Below are positions 6,812-13,534 of a DNA stretch of 13,534 nt, in pieces. The position numbers were made by a program, and so were the translations under genes. The DNA lies in assembly GCA_002424495.1 (NCBI GenBank), contig DIKH01000220.1, positions 3,103 to 16,636 of the forward strand, read 5' to 3'. Position 1 is the stretch's first letter; each line of letters opens with the position of its first letter. Origin of the DNA: Desulfobacteraceae bacterium UBA5623. GTDB taxonomy: Bacteria; Desulfobacterota; DSM-4660; Desulfatiglandales; Desulfatiglandaceae. The notes beneath the pieces were generated by a model. That model saw nothing but the letters and a program-made list of their open reading frames with translations. It made no database searches and was not told the origin of the DNA.

Positions 6812-7351
6812 TCATTGTCGGCATTCAAATCCTTCAACCACTGACTTGTACTTTTCGTGGATCATCTTCCGATCAAACTCCCAGAACTCTACAAGCATGG
6901 CCTGGTCCTCTTCTTCAGTAAAGTAGTTTCTGGCTGAAGGGAAAAACACTTTGTCTTCATTCTCGATATGCTTCGGATAAAACTCCGTAAGGGTTTGAAG
7001 CCTTGCGGCAATGTCGGCCAAGGCTGTCTTATCACCATTCCTGTAACGGTTATTGGCTTGAATGATTGCCTTGGTTGTCTGGCGAGCAAAAACGTGTTCT
7101 TCGACCAGTTTTATCATGATTTGCCGATCTTCTTTGGTCAGAGGCCTATTGTTCAATTCTTTAAAAAGAATATCTTCCTCTTTTCCGTGGTGCGTCCGAT
7201 CGGCGTATACCCGGATGAAATCAACCGCTATATCCACAGACACAGGATCTACCGAGTGTTTCGATTCTATTTCAGCTAAGATGCCTTTGATAACCGTAAT
7301 CATTCGTTCAATCAGACGATGCTCTATCATGAGTGGACCGCGTGCTTGCAT
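6812..7351 (-). CDS. Hemerythrin-like (HHE cation-binding) domain protein
   Basis: This is a 179-residue protein from the ATG at 7351. That start is preferred over an in-frame ATG at 7378 because AGGGGG lies 8 nt before it. It is a predicted four-helix bundle with the full di-iron ligand set expected of HHE domains: His11 (MIEHRLIERM), His55 and Glu59 (HHGKEEDILF), His86 (EEHVFARQ), and His128 and Glu132 (HIENEDKVFFP). The ARGPLMIEHRLIERM opening is typical of stand-alone HHE proteins in anaerobes. Such proteins bind O2 or NO or act in iron and oxidative-stress handling; which applies here is not visible. It is soluble and cytoplasmic, with no signal peptide. It appears monocistronic: the nearest same-strand items are a small membrane ORF about 265 bp upstream and the 59-aa gene 213 bp downstream. 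No clear terminator follows it. Confidence 0.9.
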   Translation of the reverse strand: MQARGPLMIEHRLIERMITVIKGILAEIESKHSVDPVSVDIAVDFIRVYADRTHHGKEEDILFKELNNRPLTKEDRQIMIKLVEEHVFARQTTKAIIQANNRYRNGDKTALADIAARLQTLTEFYPKHIENEDKVFFPSARNYFTEEEDQAMLVEFWEFDRKMIHEKYKSVVEGFECRQ

Positions 7352-7404
7352 GTTTATTTCCCCCTTTCTTTCATTCACTTAATGCACTCTACCTGTCCTG
7401 TTCA

Positions 7405-7457
7405 CCCTCTCCGTCCCATCCGTCCTATCTGCGTTATTCGTCCTATTTGTCCTATTA
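7405..7457. repeat. 9-bp-period degenerate tandem repeat in the hemerythrin leader
   Basis: About six units of TCCTATNNG type: CCCTCTCCG, TCCCATCCG, TCCTATCTG, CGTTATTCG, TCCTATTTG, TCCTATTAA. On the minus strand the repeat lies 54-106 bp upstream of the hemerythrin-like start, just downstream of a possible -35 (TTGACG, 7471-7466). Similar TCCTATTTG-type arrays are, in my experience, common as unexplained intergenic sequence. Confidence 0.6.
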
Positions 7458-7569
7458 ACAAAGCCCGTCAACAAGCAAGGGTCTTCAACTTTTTCAACTC
7501 TTTTACCCCTGTTCAATCTTCCAGACCTTCATTGCTTGCGATTGACCGCCTTAAGTTACTTCCAGCATT

Positions 7570-7604
7570 AAAAGGTGATCCATGAGCAGACTCGGCCTCA
7601 TGCC
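7570..7604. repeat. 35-bp imperfect direct repeat, copy B
   Basis: Partner of 6734-6768 (29 of 35 bases identical). It sits immediately 3' of the small membrane-protein frame on the minus strand. The two copies therefore bracket the hemerythrin-like gene, about 835 bp apart. Confidence 0.5.
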
Positions 7605-7616
7605 CACTTTTTCCTC

Positions 7617-7780
7617 TTAGGTGTCTGGCTTTTTGCTGGCGCCACTAATACGTTTGCCAGAGTGGTCAAGGATGATTGTCTGAAACCAGAGGTGAACAGC
7701 GACGAGCAATACAAAAGTGACGCCGATAACCATTCGATGTTTTCAACACTAACGCTCAATACTTCTTCAAAAGGGTGCAT
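7617..7780 (-). pseudogene. Small single-pass membrane protein gene, apparently frameshifted
   Basis: Two overlapping minus-strand frames together look like one small protein. The upstream frame starts at ATG 7780 after a partial SD (GAGAG) and reads MHPFEEVLSVSVENI. At about 7733 a second frame takes over with MVIGVTFVLLVAVHLWFQ, a clear membrane helix, then a polar tail ending GASKKPDT and TAA at 7617-7619. Inserting one base near 7734 would join them into a protein of about 54 residues. Staying in the first frame destroys the helix. Alternatives are that only the 38-aa frame from 7733 is translated (it lacks an SD), or that a sequencing error caused the shift. A TATAAT lies at 7806-7801 on the minus strand but with a poor -35. 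Family not recognised. Confidence 0.45.
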
Positions 7781-8052
7781 TTCATTCTCTCTCAACACGA
7801 ATTATATCTTTATAAATGGGGTTGGGCACGTTCTTGAAATGTTGCAGCATATTCAAGCTGTTAATTTCGCAAAAAGCGGCATTATATGCCTTGCTTTTGA
7901 CCAAAATATCTCATTTTTGTGCAAACACTATGTAGTCTCACCAGAGCAAAGAAATCAAGTTCATAATTTTTAAAAGTCCCTTGATCCAGAGTAGCCCCTG
8001 AATAAGGCGGCGGGGTTAATGCCAAGGCTTTTGCAGCAGCAAAAAATAACCT
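7781..8052. other. Intergenic region with a terminator-like hairpin
   Basis: No supported gene. A hairpin at 7870-7899 has an inner stem GGCAT/ATGCC (loop TAT), a TT bulge and outer arms CAAAAAGC/GCTTTTG, with short T runs on both strands, so it could terminate in either direction. A smaller TTTTGC/GCAAAA hairpin lies near 8029-8044. The plus-strand frame covering 7575-7973 (GTG start) is judged spurious because the opposite strand holds the better coding signal in its first part. Confidence 0.4.
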
Positions 8053-8080
8053 TTGACAGCCGATGGATTAAAAATAGACT
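8053..8080 (+). promoter_or_regulatory. Candidate sigma-70 promoter for the double uvrA
   Basis: A perfect TTGACA (8053-8058) is followed after 16 nt by TAGACT (8075-8080, 4 of 6 matches to TATAAT). Transcription would start near 8087, placing the inverted repeat at 8092-8118 at the very 5' end of the mRNA. No recognisable LexA (SOS) box was seen. Confidence 0.4.
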
Positions 8081-8091
8081 TTGTCAATCAA

Positions 8092-8118
8092 GATGAATTC
8101 GAAAAAGTCGAATTCATC
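8092..8118. repeat. 11-bp perfect inverted repeat (5-nt loop) in the uvrA leader
   Basis: GATGAATTCGA (8092-8102) and TCGAATTCATC (8108-8118) pair perfectly around AAAAG. It is 46 bp before the uvrA start. It has no T tract on the plus strand, so it is not a standard terminator. It could be an operator, a 5' mRNA stem-loop or a copy of a dispersed intergenic palindrome. Confidence 0.6.
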
Positions 8119-8163
8119 AGGTTTTAGGTTTCAATCAAGAACCACCAAGAGATCAAACGACAA

Positions 8164-11100
8164 ATGGATTTCATTAAAATCAAAGGCGCGCGTCAGAACA
8201 ACCTCAAGAACCTGGATCTTGAGATACCGCTTAACCGCATAACCGTGGTTACCGGGGTCAGCGGTTCGGGAAAATCATCTCTTGCCTTTGACACCCTTTA
8301 CGCAGAAGGCCAGCGCAGGTATATCGAGACGTTTTCTCCTTATGCACGTCAGTTCATGGACCGGATGGACAGACCCCAGGTTGATTCGATCGAGGGCATA
8401 CCGCCCGCCATTGCCATTGACCGCAAAGACCCGGTCAGGACCTCCAGGTCCACGGTCGGGACAATGACCGAGATCACGGATTATGTGAAACTCCTCTATG
8501 CCAGGCTTGCGCTGCTCCACTGCGGCAAATGCGGAAGGCCTGTTGTCCCGGAGACTGCCCAGGATGTGTGGGAACAAATAAAAGCACTGCCGGCCGCTTC
8601 CGAGGTGGTCATTTCCTTCCCCTACCAGGACAAGGACAGCCCGGCCGGTCAGGTCCGCCTGGAATTGGGTGGCATGGGCTTTACCAGATACATTGATGAA
8701 GGCTCTGTTCTGTCAATTGACGACTGGCTGCCCATTGATGGTAAAGATCTCAATGTTGTCGTGGACCGCCTGCGCCTTACCAGCCGGGAAAAATCGCGGG
8801 TCATTGATTCGGCGGAGCAGGGCCTTCGATTCGGCGGGGGGAGAATTGATGCCTGGATTAAAGGGGGAGGGCGGATGCCGTTTTCCAGCACCCTTGAATG
8901 CGCCCATTGCAAGATCTCCTATTCGGCCCCCACCCCCAACCTTTTTTCATTCAACAGCCCCATCGGTGCATGTAAGACCTGCCGCGGCTTTGGCAGGAAC
9001 ATTGATATTGACCTGGATCTGATCATCCCTGACACGGGGCTTTCCATTGATGAAGGCGCAATCAAGCCGTGGGGCGACAGGGAAAGGTCCAGGATGGAAT
9101 TTGAGGACCTGACCGCCTTCTGCCGGAAGCACAAAATCCCTACAGATGCGCCCTTTGGCCGTCTGAGCGCGTTACAGCAAAGGATGATAATAGATGGAAC
9201 ACCTGGCTATTACGGGGTAAGGGGATTTTTTAAGTGGCTTGAGACAAAGACCTATAAGATGCATGTGAGGGTGTTTCTGTCCCGCTATCGCTCTTACACC
9301 ATCTGCCAGGACTGCAATGGTGCTCGATTCAGGGAAGAGACCCTGCTCTATCGCCTTGGCGGGGTCAACATCGGTCGGCTCTATGCCATGAATGTCAAAG
9401 AGGCTGCCGCATTTTTCAGCCGGCTTACCATTGCCCATAGTGATCATGCAAGCCGCCTTGTATTAACCGAAATCGCAGGCAGACTCAAATACCTGATTGA
9501 CGTTGGAGTGGGCTACCTGACACTCGACCGCCAGTCCCGCACTCTGTCCGGGGGTGAGGTCGAGAGGGTGGCCCTGGCCTCTGCCCTTGGCTCTTCACTG
9601 GTAAACACCCTTTATGTGCTGGATGAGCCCAGCATCGGGCTGCATCCCAGGGATACCAATCGCCTGATCCGCATATTAAAAGGCCTGCGTGACATAGGTA
9701 ACACGGTCGTCGTGGTGGAGCACGACTATGAGATCATAACAAAGAGCGATTATGTCCTGGACATGGGGCCAAAGGCCGGGGAAAACGGGGGAGAGGTGAT
9801 GTACTTTGGCCCGGCATCGGGGCTGACTAATACCCTGACAGGCCAGTACCTGACCTCCGAGCGTCAGATCCCAATGCCTAAGGCTCGCAGGGACACTGAA
9901 AAGACGCAGTGGCTGACGGTGCTGGGGGCCGAAGAAAACAATCTGAAGGGTATTGATGTCAGGATCCCTCTTGGGCTTTTTGTCTGCCTTACGGGTGTCT
10001 CCGGCTCAGGCAAGTCCACCCTGGCCGAGGAGATCATCTACAAGGCAATCAAACGGGAAAAGGGTGACCAGCAGGGCCGGCCCGGCGCCCACCGGGGAAT
10101 CCTGGGACTGGAACATATCTCTGACGCGGTCCTTGTGGACCAGAGGCCCATAGGCCGGACGCCAAGGGCAAACGCCCTTACCTATACAAGGGCGATGGAC
10201 CCGATCCGTCACCTCATGGCCGATACCCCTGACGCCCGCGAACGGGGCGTTGGCGCCGGACAATTTTCATTCAATACGCCTGGCGGCCGCTGCGAGGCAT
10301 GCAGCGGGGAAGGCTATGAAAAGGTGGAGATGCAGTTTCTCTCCGATGTCTTTATCGCCTGCCCTGAGTGCAACGGGAAACGCTTTAAAGACGAAGTGCT
10401 CAACATCACTTTCAGGGGCAAAAACATCCATGACATCCTTTCCATGACAATCGCTCAGGCCCTGGACTTTTTTGGCGACCAGCCGAAGATATCCGATGCC
10501 CTTGTCCCTTTAAGCCGTGTGGGGCTGGGCTATATCAGGCTCGGCCAGCCGATCAGCACACTTTCGGGCGGTGAGGCCCAGAGATTAAAACTATCAAGGT
10601 ATCTGAAAACAGACGGCGGAAAACCCAAGCTCTTTATATTTGATGAGCCCACCACCGGCCTTCATTTCTATGATATTGAAAGGCTGCTTTCTCCCCTTAG
10701 AGACCTGGTTGAAGAGGGAAACACGGTGCTGGTCATCGAACACAACATGGATGTGATCAAGACCGCAGACTGGATAATTGACCTTGGTCCCGAGGGGGGA
10801 GAAGAAGGCGGGGGCATAGTGGTTGAAGGGCCTCCGGAGAAGGTGGCGGGCCACAAGGAGTCCCACACAGGGAGGTTTCTTAAGGCCAGCATGACGGGGC
10901 GGGCAGGCACAAAGGTCATGCATGCCTCAGCGCCATCCGTGTCAGAGTCTCTATCAAAATACGGGGAGGTCATCTCCATAAAAGGGGCAAGGGAGCACAA
11001 CCTCAAGGACATAAGCCTCTCCATTCCTCGAAATCAACTGGTGGTGTTGACAGGGGTATCCGGCTCTGGAAAGTCCTCTCTTGCCTTTGATATCCTGTTT

Positions 11101-13452
11101 GCCGAGGGCCAGCGCCGCTACCTGGAGAGCCTCACCCCCTATGTCAGGCAGTACATGAAGATACTGGAGAGACCTGAGGTGGATGTGGTCACAGGGCTTC
11201 CTCCGACCGTGGCCATAGAGCAAAGGATAAGCCACGCGGGCAGGCGCTCCACTGTTGCCACCCTGACGGAGATCTATCACTTTTTGAGGCTCCTGTTCAG
11301 TAAGGCGGGAGAACAGCACTGCCCCGGCTGCGGCAGAAAGCTGACCGCCCAGACAGCCGGTCAGCTTATTGCCCTCATCCGAAAGACTTACAGGGGCAGG
11401 AAAGCGACGGTTTTGGCGCCCAAGGTATTGGGCAGAAAGGGGTTTCACAAGGAGGTGTTCACCCAGGCCCTGCGCAAGGGATTCAGCCTCTGCCGCATAG
11501 ACGGGGAATTCAGGGCCATTGAACAGGGGATGTCTCTTTCCCGCTATCAGGAACATACCATTGAGGTTGTGGTTGGGACCCTGCCTGCCAGGGATATCAG
11601 CCGGTTAATCAGCCTGGCCCTGGAAGAGGGAAGCGGGGGGCTTCTGGTGGTGGATGAGTCAGGAGATCAGGAGTCTTTTAGTCTCATGGGCGTCTGCCCC
11701 GCCTGCGGGCTGGGTCTTCCCGCGCTTGACCCCAGGCTTTTTTCCTTTAACAGCCGTGCCGGCGCGTGTCCCTCCTGCAATGGGCTGGGGGTAGTAGGAG
11801 ACCAGGAAGAAAATTATCATACATGTGGCCTCTGTGGCGGCAGCAGGCTTAAGGCCGAGGCCCTTTCCGTAAAGATATCCGGATATTCCATCCGTGATAT
11901 GGTCGAGCATCCTGCAAAAGAACTTGAGCGTATCTTAAAGGGTTTTTCCTTTGATCGCAGGCAGTCACAGATTTCAAAACCGATTCTTGCCGAGATCCTT
12001 GGCCGTATAACCTTGGTTAACCGGCTGGGGCTTGGCTATCTCTCCCTGGCGAGAAGTGGCAATACGCTCTCCGGGGGTGAGGCCCAGCGGGTGAGGCTGG
12101 CTGCCCAGTTGGGGTCAAACCTGACCGGTGTATGCTATATACTTGATGAACCGACCATTGGCCTCCATGCCAGGGACAGCCGCATACTTTTGGATGCCCT
12201 TAAGGACCTGAAGAGTAAGGGAAACACCGTCCTGGTGGTGGAACACGACGAAGAGACCATCAGGGCCGCGGACATCCTGATTGACTTGGGTCCCGGGCCT
12301 GGCCAAAAAGGCGGCAGGGTCGTGGGCTCCGGCGCACTCAGCGATCTCAAGAAGGTGAAGGACTCGGTCACCGGGGCCTGTTTTGATGGCATGCCCCATT
12401 GGATCACATCACGCCTGAGGCCGTGCAAGGGCACTGATTGCATCAGGGTGCTGGGCGCATCAGAAAACAACCTGAAGGGAATTAATGTGGATTTTCCCCT
12501 GGAAAGACTTATCTGTGTGACAGGTGTATCCGGTTCCGGCAAATCCACGCTTATTAAAGAGACCCTGTATAAGGGGGTATTAAACCGCCTGACCGGCCGG
12601 AAAGACCTGGCTGGGAGGTGCAGGGATATCCGGGGGTGGAAGGCACTTGACAGGGCGCTGGAGGTGGACCACAGCCCTATCGGACGCACACCCCGTTCCG
12701 TACCCGCCTCATACATCGGATTTCTTGATCAGATCCGGGGACTATTCGCCATGATGCCCGAGGCCCGGTCAAGGGGATACAGGCCGGGAAGGTTTTCATT
12801 CAATGTAAAGGATGGCAGATGCAATGCATGTAACGGCCAGGGGAGCCTCAAGGTGGAGATGAGCTTTTTGCCGGATGTATATATCCATTGCGAGGACTGC
12901 GGGGGCAGGAGATTCGATGCTGAGACCCTGGCGGTCACATACAGGGGAAAAGATATCTCGCAGGTCCTTGATCTAACCTTTGAAGAGGCAAGGGATTTTT
13001 TTAAGGCAGTGCCGCAGATACGGGATGCAGTCCGGTTCGTCTGCGATATCGGTCTGGGATATATGCGCCTGGGTCAGCCAAGCCCCACGCTTTCAGGCGG
13101 GGAAGCGCAAAGGATCAAGCTTGCGCAGGAGCTGAGCAGACGTTCAAAAGGCCGCACCCTCTATGTTCTGGATGAACCGACTACCGGGCTCCATCTGGCT
13201 GATGTCAGAAATTTAATCTCTGTGCTCCAGGCCCTGGTGGATGAGGGAAACACCCTGGTGATCATAGAACACAACCTCGAGATCATCAAAGAGGCGGACT
13301 ACATTATAGACCTCGGGCCGGAAGGGGGGTATGATGGAGGAAGTGTTGTGGTCAAGGGCTCTCCCGCCGATCTTATTGCCCACCCCGGCGGATCGCACAC
13401 CGCACGAAGTCTTAAAAAATATCTCAGGGGGTTTAGCGTCCGCGAAAAATAA
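8164..13452 (+). CDS. uvrA: Double-length UvrA: two fused excinuclease ABC subunit A copies
   Basis: This is a 1762-residue protein made of two UvrA units (1-907 and about 935-1762) joined by a Ser/Ala-rich linker. UvrA is the DNA-damage-sensing ABC ATPase of nucleotide excision repair; it loads UvrB. Walker A (GVSGSGKS) occurs at 31, 611, 964 and 1454; LSGGE signatures at 461, 800, 1302 and 1643; Walker B Asp-Glu at 487, 827, 1328 and 1670. Zinc modules are complete: C246/249/270/273 and C710/713/733/736 in copy 1; C1178/1181/1202/1205 and C1553/1556/1576/1579 in copy 2. Both second halves keep PIGRTPR. Copy 1 has the insertion domain (about 278-380) but lacks the RKGxHKE-type motif in its UvrB-binding region; its first signature reads LSGGEVER. 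Copy 2 has RKGFHKEVF but only 12 residues between GLG and CGLC, so the insertion domain is missing. ATG 8164 is the first start after an in-frame TAG; the SD is weak (AAGAGAT). Chlamydial UvrA is also about twice normal length. Confidence 0.95.
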   Translation: MDFIKIKGARQNNLKNLDLEIPLNRITVVTGVSGSGKSSLAFDTLYAEGQRRYIETFSPYARQFMDRMDRPQVDSIEGIPPAIAIDRKDPVRTSRSTVGTMTEITDYVKLLYARLALLHCGKCGRPVVPETAQDVWEQIKALPAASEVVISFPYQDKDSPAGQVRLELGGMGFTRYIDEGSVLSIDDWLPIDGKDLNVVVDRLRLTSREKSRVIDSAEQGLRFGGGRIDAWIKGGGRMPFSSTLECAHCKISYSAPTPNLFSFNSPIGACKTCRGFGRNIDIDLDLIIPDTGLSIDEGAIKPWGDRERSRMEFEDLTAFCRKHKIPTDAPFGRLSALQQRMIIDGTPGYYGVRGFFKWLETKTYKMHVRVFLSRYRSYTICQDCNGARFREETLLYRLGGVNIGRLYAMNVKEAAAFFSRLTIAHSDHASRLVLTEIAGRLKYLIDVGVGYLTLDRQSRTLSGGEVERVALASALGSSLVNTLYVLDEPSIGLHPRDTNRLIRILKGLRDIGNTVVVVEHDYEIITKSDYVLDMGPKAGENGGEVMYFGPASGLTNTLTGQYLTSERQIPMPKARRDTEKTQWLTVLGAEENNLKGIDVRIPLGLFVCLTGVSGSGKSTLAEEIIYKAIKREKGDQQGRPGAHRGILGLEHISDAVLVDQRPIGRTPRANALTYTRAMDPIRHLMADTPDARERGVGAGQFSFNTPGGRCEACSGEGYEKVEMQFLSDVFIACPECNGKRFKDEVLNITFRGKNIHDILSMTIAQALDFFGDQPKISDALVPLSRVGLGYIRLGQPISTLSGGEAQRLKLSRYLKTDGGKPKLFIFDEPTTGLHFYDIERLLSPLRDLVEEGNTVLVIEHNMDVIKTADWIIDLGPEGGEEGGGIVVEGPPEKVAGHKESHTGRFLKASMTGRAGTKVMHASAPSVSESLSKYGEVISIKGAREHNLKDISLSIPRNQLVVLTGVSGSGKSSLAFDILFAEGQRRYLESLTPYVRQYMKILERPEVDVVTGLPPTVAIEQRISHAGRRSTVATLTEIYHFLRLLFSKAGEQHCPGCGRKLTAQTAGQLIALIRKTYRGRKATVLAPKVLGRKGFHKEVFTQALRKGFSLCRIDGEFRAIEQGMSLSRYQEHTIEVVVGTLPARDISRLISLALEEGSGGLLVVDESGDQESFSLMGVCPACGLGLPALDPRLFSFNSRAGACPSCNGLGVVGDQEENYHTCGLCGGSRLKAEALSVKISGYSIRDMVEHPAKELERILKGFSFDRRQSQISKPILAEILGRITLVNRLGLGYLSLARSGNTLSGGEAQRVRLAAQLGSNLTGVCYILDEPTIGLHARDSRILLDALKDLKSKGNTVLVVEHDEETIRAADILIDLGPGPGQKGGRVVGSGALSDLKKVKDSVTGACFDGMPHWITSRLRPCKGTDCIRVLGASENNLKGINVDFPLERLICVTGVSGSGKSTLIKETLYKGVLNRLTGRKDLAGRCRDIRGWKALDRALEVDHSPIGRTPRSVPASYIGFLDQIRGLFAMMPEARSRGYRPGRFSFNVKDGRCNACNGQGSLKVEMSFLPDVYIHCEDCGGRRFDAETLAVTYRGKDISQVLDLTFEEARDFFKAVPQIRDAVRFVCDIGLGYMRLGQPSPTLSGGEAQRIKLAQELSRRSKGRTLYVLDEPTTGLHLADVRNLISVLQALVDEGNTLVIIEHNLEIIKEADYIIDLGPEGGYDGGSVVVKGSPADLIAHPGGSHTARSLKKYLRGFSVREK

Positions 13453-13534
13453 CTTGGCATTTTAGCGCACGATATTGTTTACTTGTGCTCGTGGTCAGGA
13501 CACTTTTTGGTAACATTTCAAAAAATCCGGGTGC

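Noticed and set aside
7351..7378. Upstream ATG at 7378 as start of the hemerythrin-like protein
   Set aside because: No Shine-Dalgarno precedes it, whereas AGGGGG lies 8 nt before the ATG at 7351, where family similarity also begins.
7405..7457. Tandem repeats considered as a CRISPR array
   Set aside because: Units are 9 bp with no unique spacers; no cas genes nearby.
7319..7585. Plus-strand frame with repeated RPI/RPIC peptides
   Set aside because: The peptide repeat is produced by the 9-bp DNA repeat being a multiple of three; no RBS and no domain.
7575..7973. 132-codon plus-strand frame with a signal-peptide-like start
   Set aside because: It needs a GTG start with no good RBS, and its N-terminal half is antisense to a better small membrane-protein frame. 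Its C-terminal half shows no domain-like pattern and spans a terminator-like hairpin.
10954..11556. 200-codon minus-strand frame inside uvrA (and a similar one at 12135-12716)
   Set aside because: Both are antisense shadows of a GC-biased, strongly conserved UvrA coding region.
13453..13534. GCAC/GTGC arms downstream of uvrA considered as terminator
   Set aside because: Only 4-bp arms with a 14-nt loop and no T tract; the window ends too soon to judge.

Overview
The window looks like a piece of a Gram-negative, anaerobic-type bacterial chromosome. The gene repertoire (CoA-disulfide-reductase-like oxidoreductase with a rhodanese tail, hemerythrin-like protein, LemA/TPM genes, a membrane Hanks kinase and a double-length UvrA), with moderate GC genes and AT-rich spacers, would fit a Desulfobacterota-like (deltaproteobacterial) genome. 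That assignment is inference from gene content; there is no rRNA or other marker here. I see no CRISPR array, tRNA, rRNA, transposase or phage gene.

Layout. 1-1392 (+): the 3' part of an FAD/NAD(P)H-dependent disulfide/persulfide reductase fused to a C-terminal rhodanese domain; its 5' end lies outside the window. It converges, 12 bp apart, on a minus-strand block at 1405-5855. In transcription order this block is a membrane Ser/Thr protein kinase (5855-3858), a LemA-family lipoprotein (3645-3058), a secreted TPM-domain protein with a Gly-rich tail (3044-2151) and a second TPM-type protein interrupted by a membrane hairpin (2058-1405). lemA and the first TPM gene are tightly linked (13 bp). 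A strong hairpin plus AT-rich tract follows the first TPM gene, so the last gene may be transcribed at a lower level or from its own promoter. The kinase has a near-consensus sigma-70 promoter and a 19-bp perfect palindrome about 40 bp upstream of its -35 box.

5856-8163 is gene-poor and AT-rich. It holds three minus-strand items: a 59-aa soluble small protein (6598-6419), a hemerythrin-like HHE protein (7351-6812), and a small membrane-protein gene that appears frameshifted (7780-7617). Around the hemerythrin gene are a 35-bp imperfect direct repeat (6734-6768 and 7570-7604) and a 9-bp-period tandem repeat in its leader.

8164-13452 (+): one 1762-residue UvrA-like protein made of two consecutive UvrA copies, with four Walker A motifs, four ABC signatures and four Walker B motifs. 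The copies are not equivalent. Copy 1 keeps the DNA-contacting insertion domain but has a diverged UvrB-binding region. Copy 2 keeps a canonical UvrB-binding region but has lost about 90 residues where the insertion domain should be. An 11-bp inverted repeat sits between its candidate promoter and the start codon.

Functionally, the window combines sulfur/thiol redox chemistry, an envelope-facing kinase next to envelope proteins, a di-iron O2/NO-type sensor or scavenger, and nucleotide excision repair. Only the kinase-LemA-TPM block is close enough to suggest a shared job. The most unusual object is the asymmetric double UvrA.
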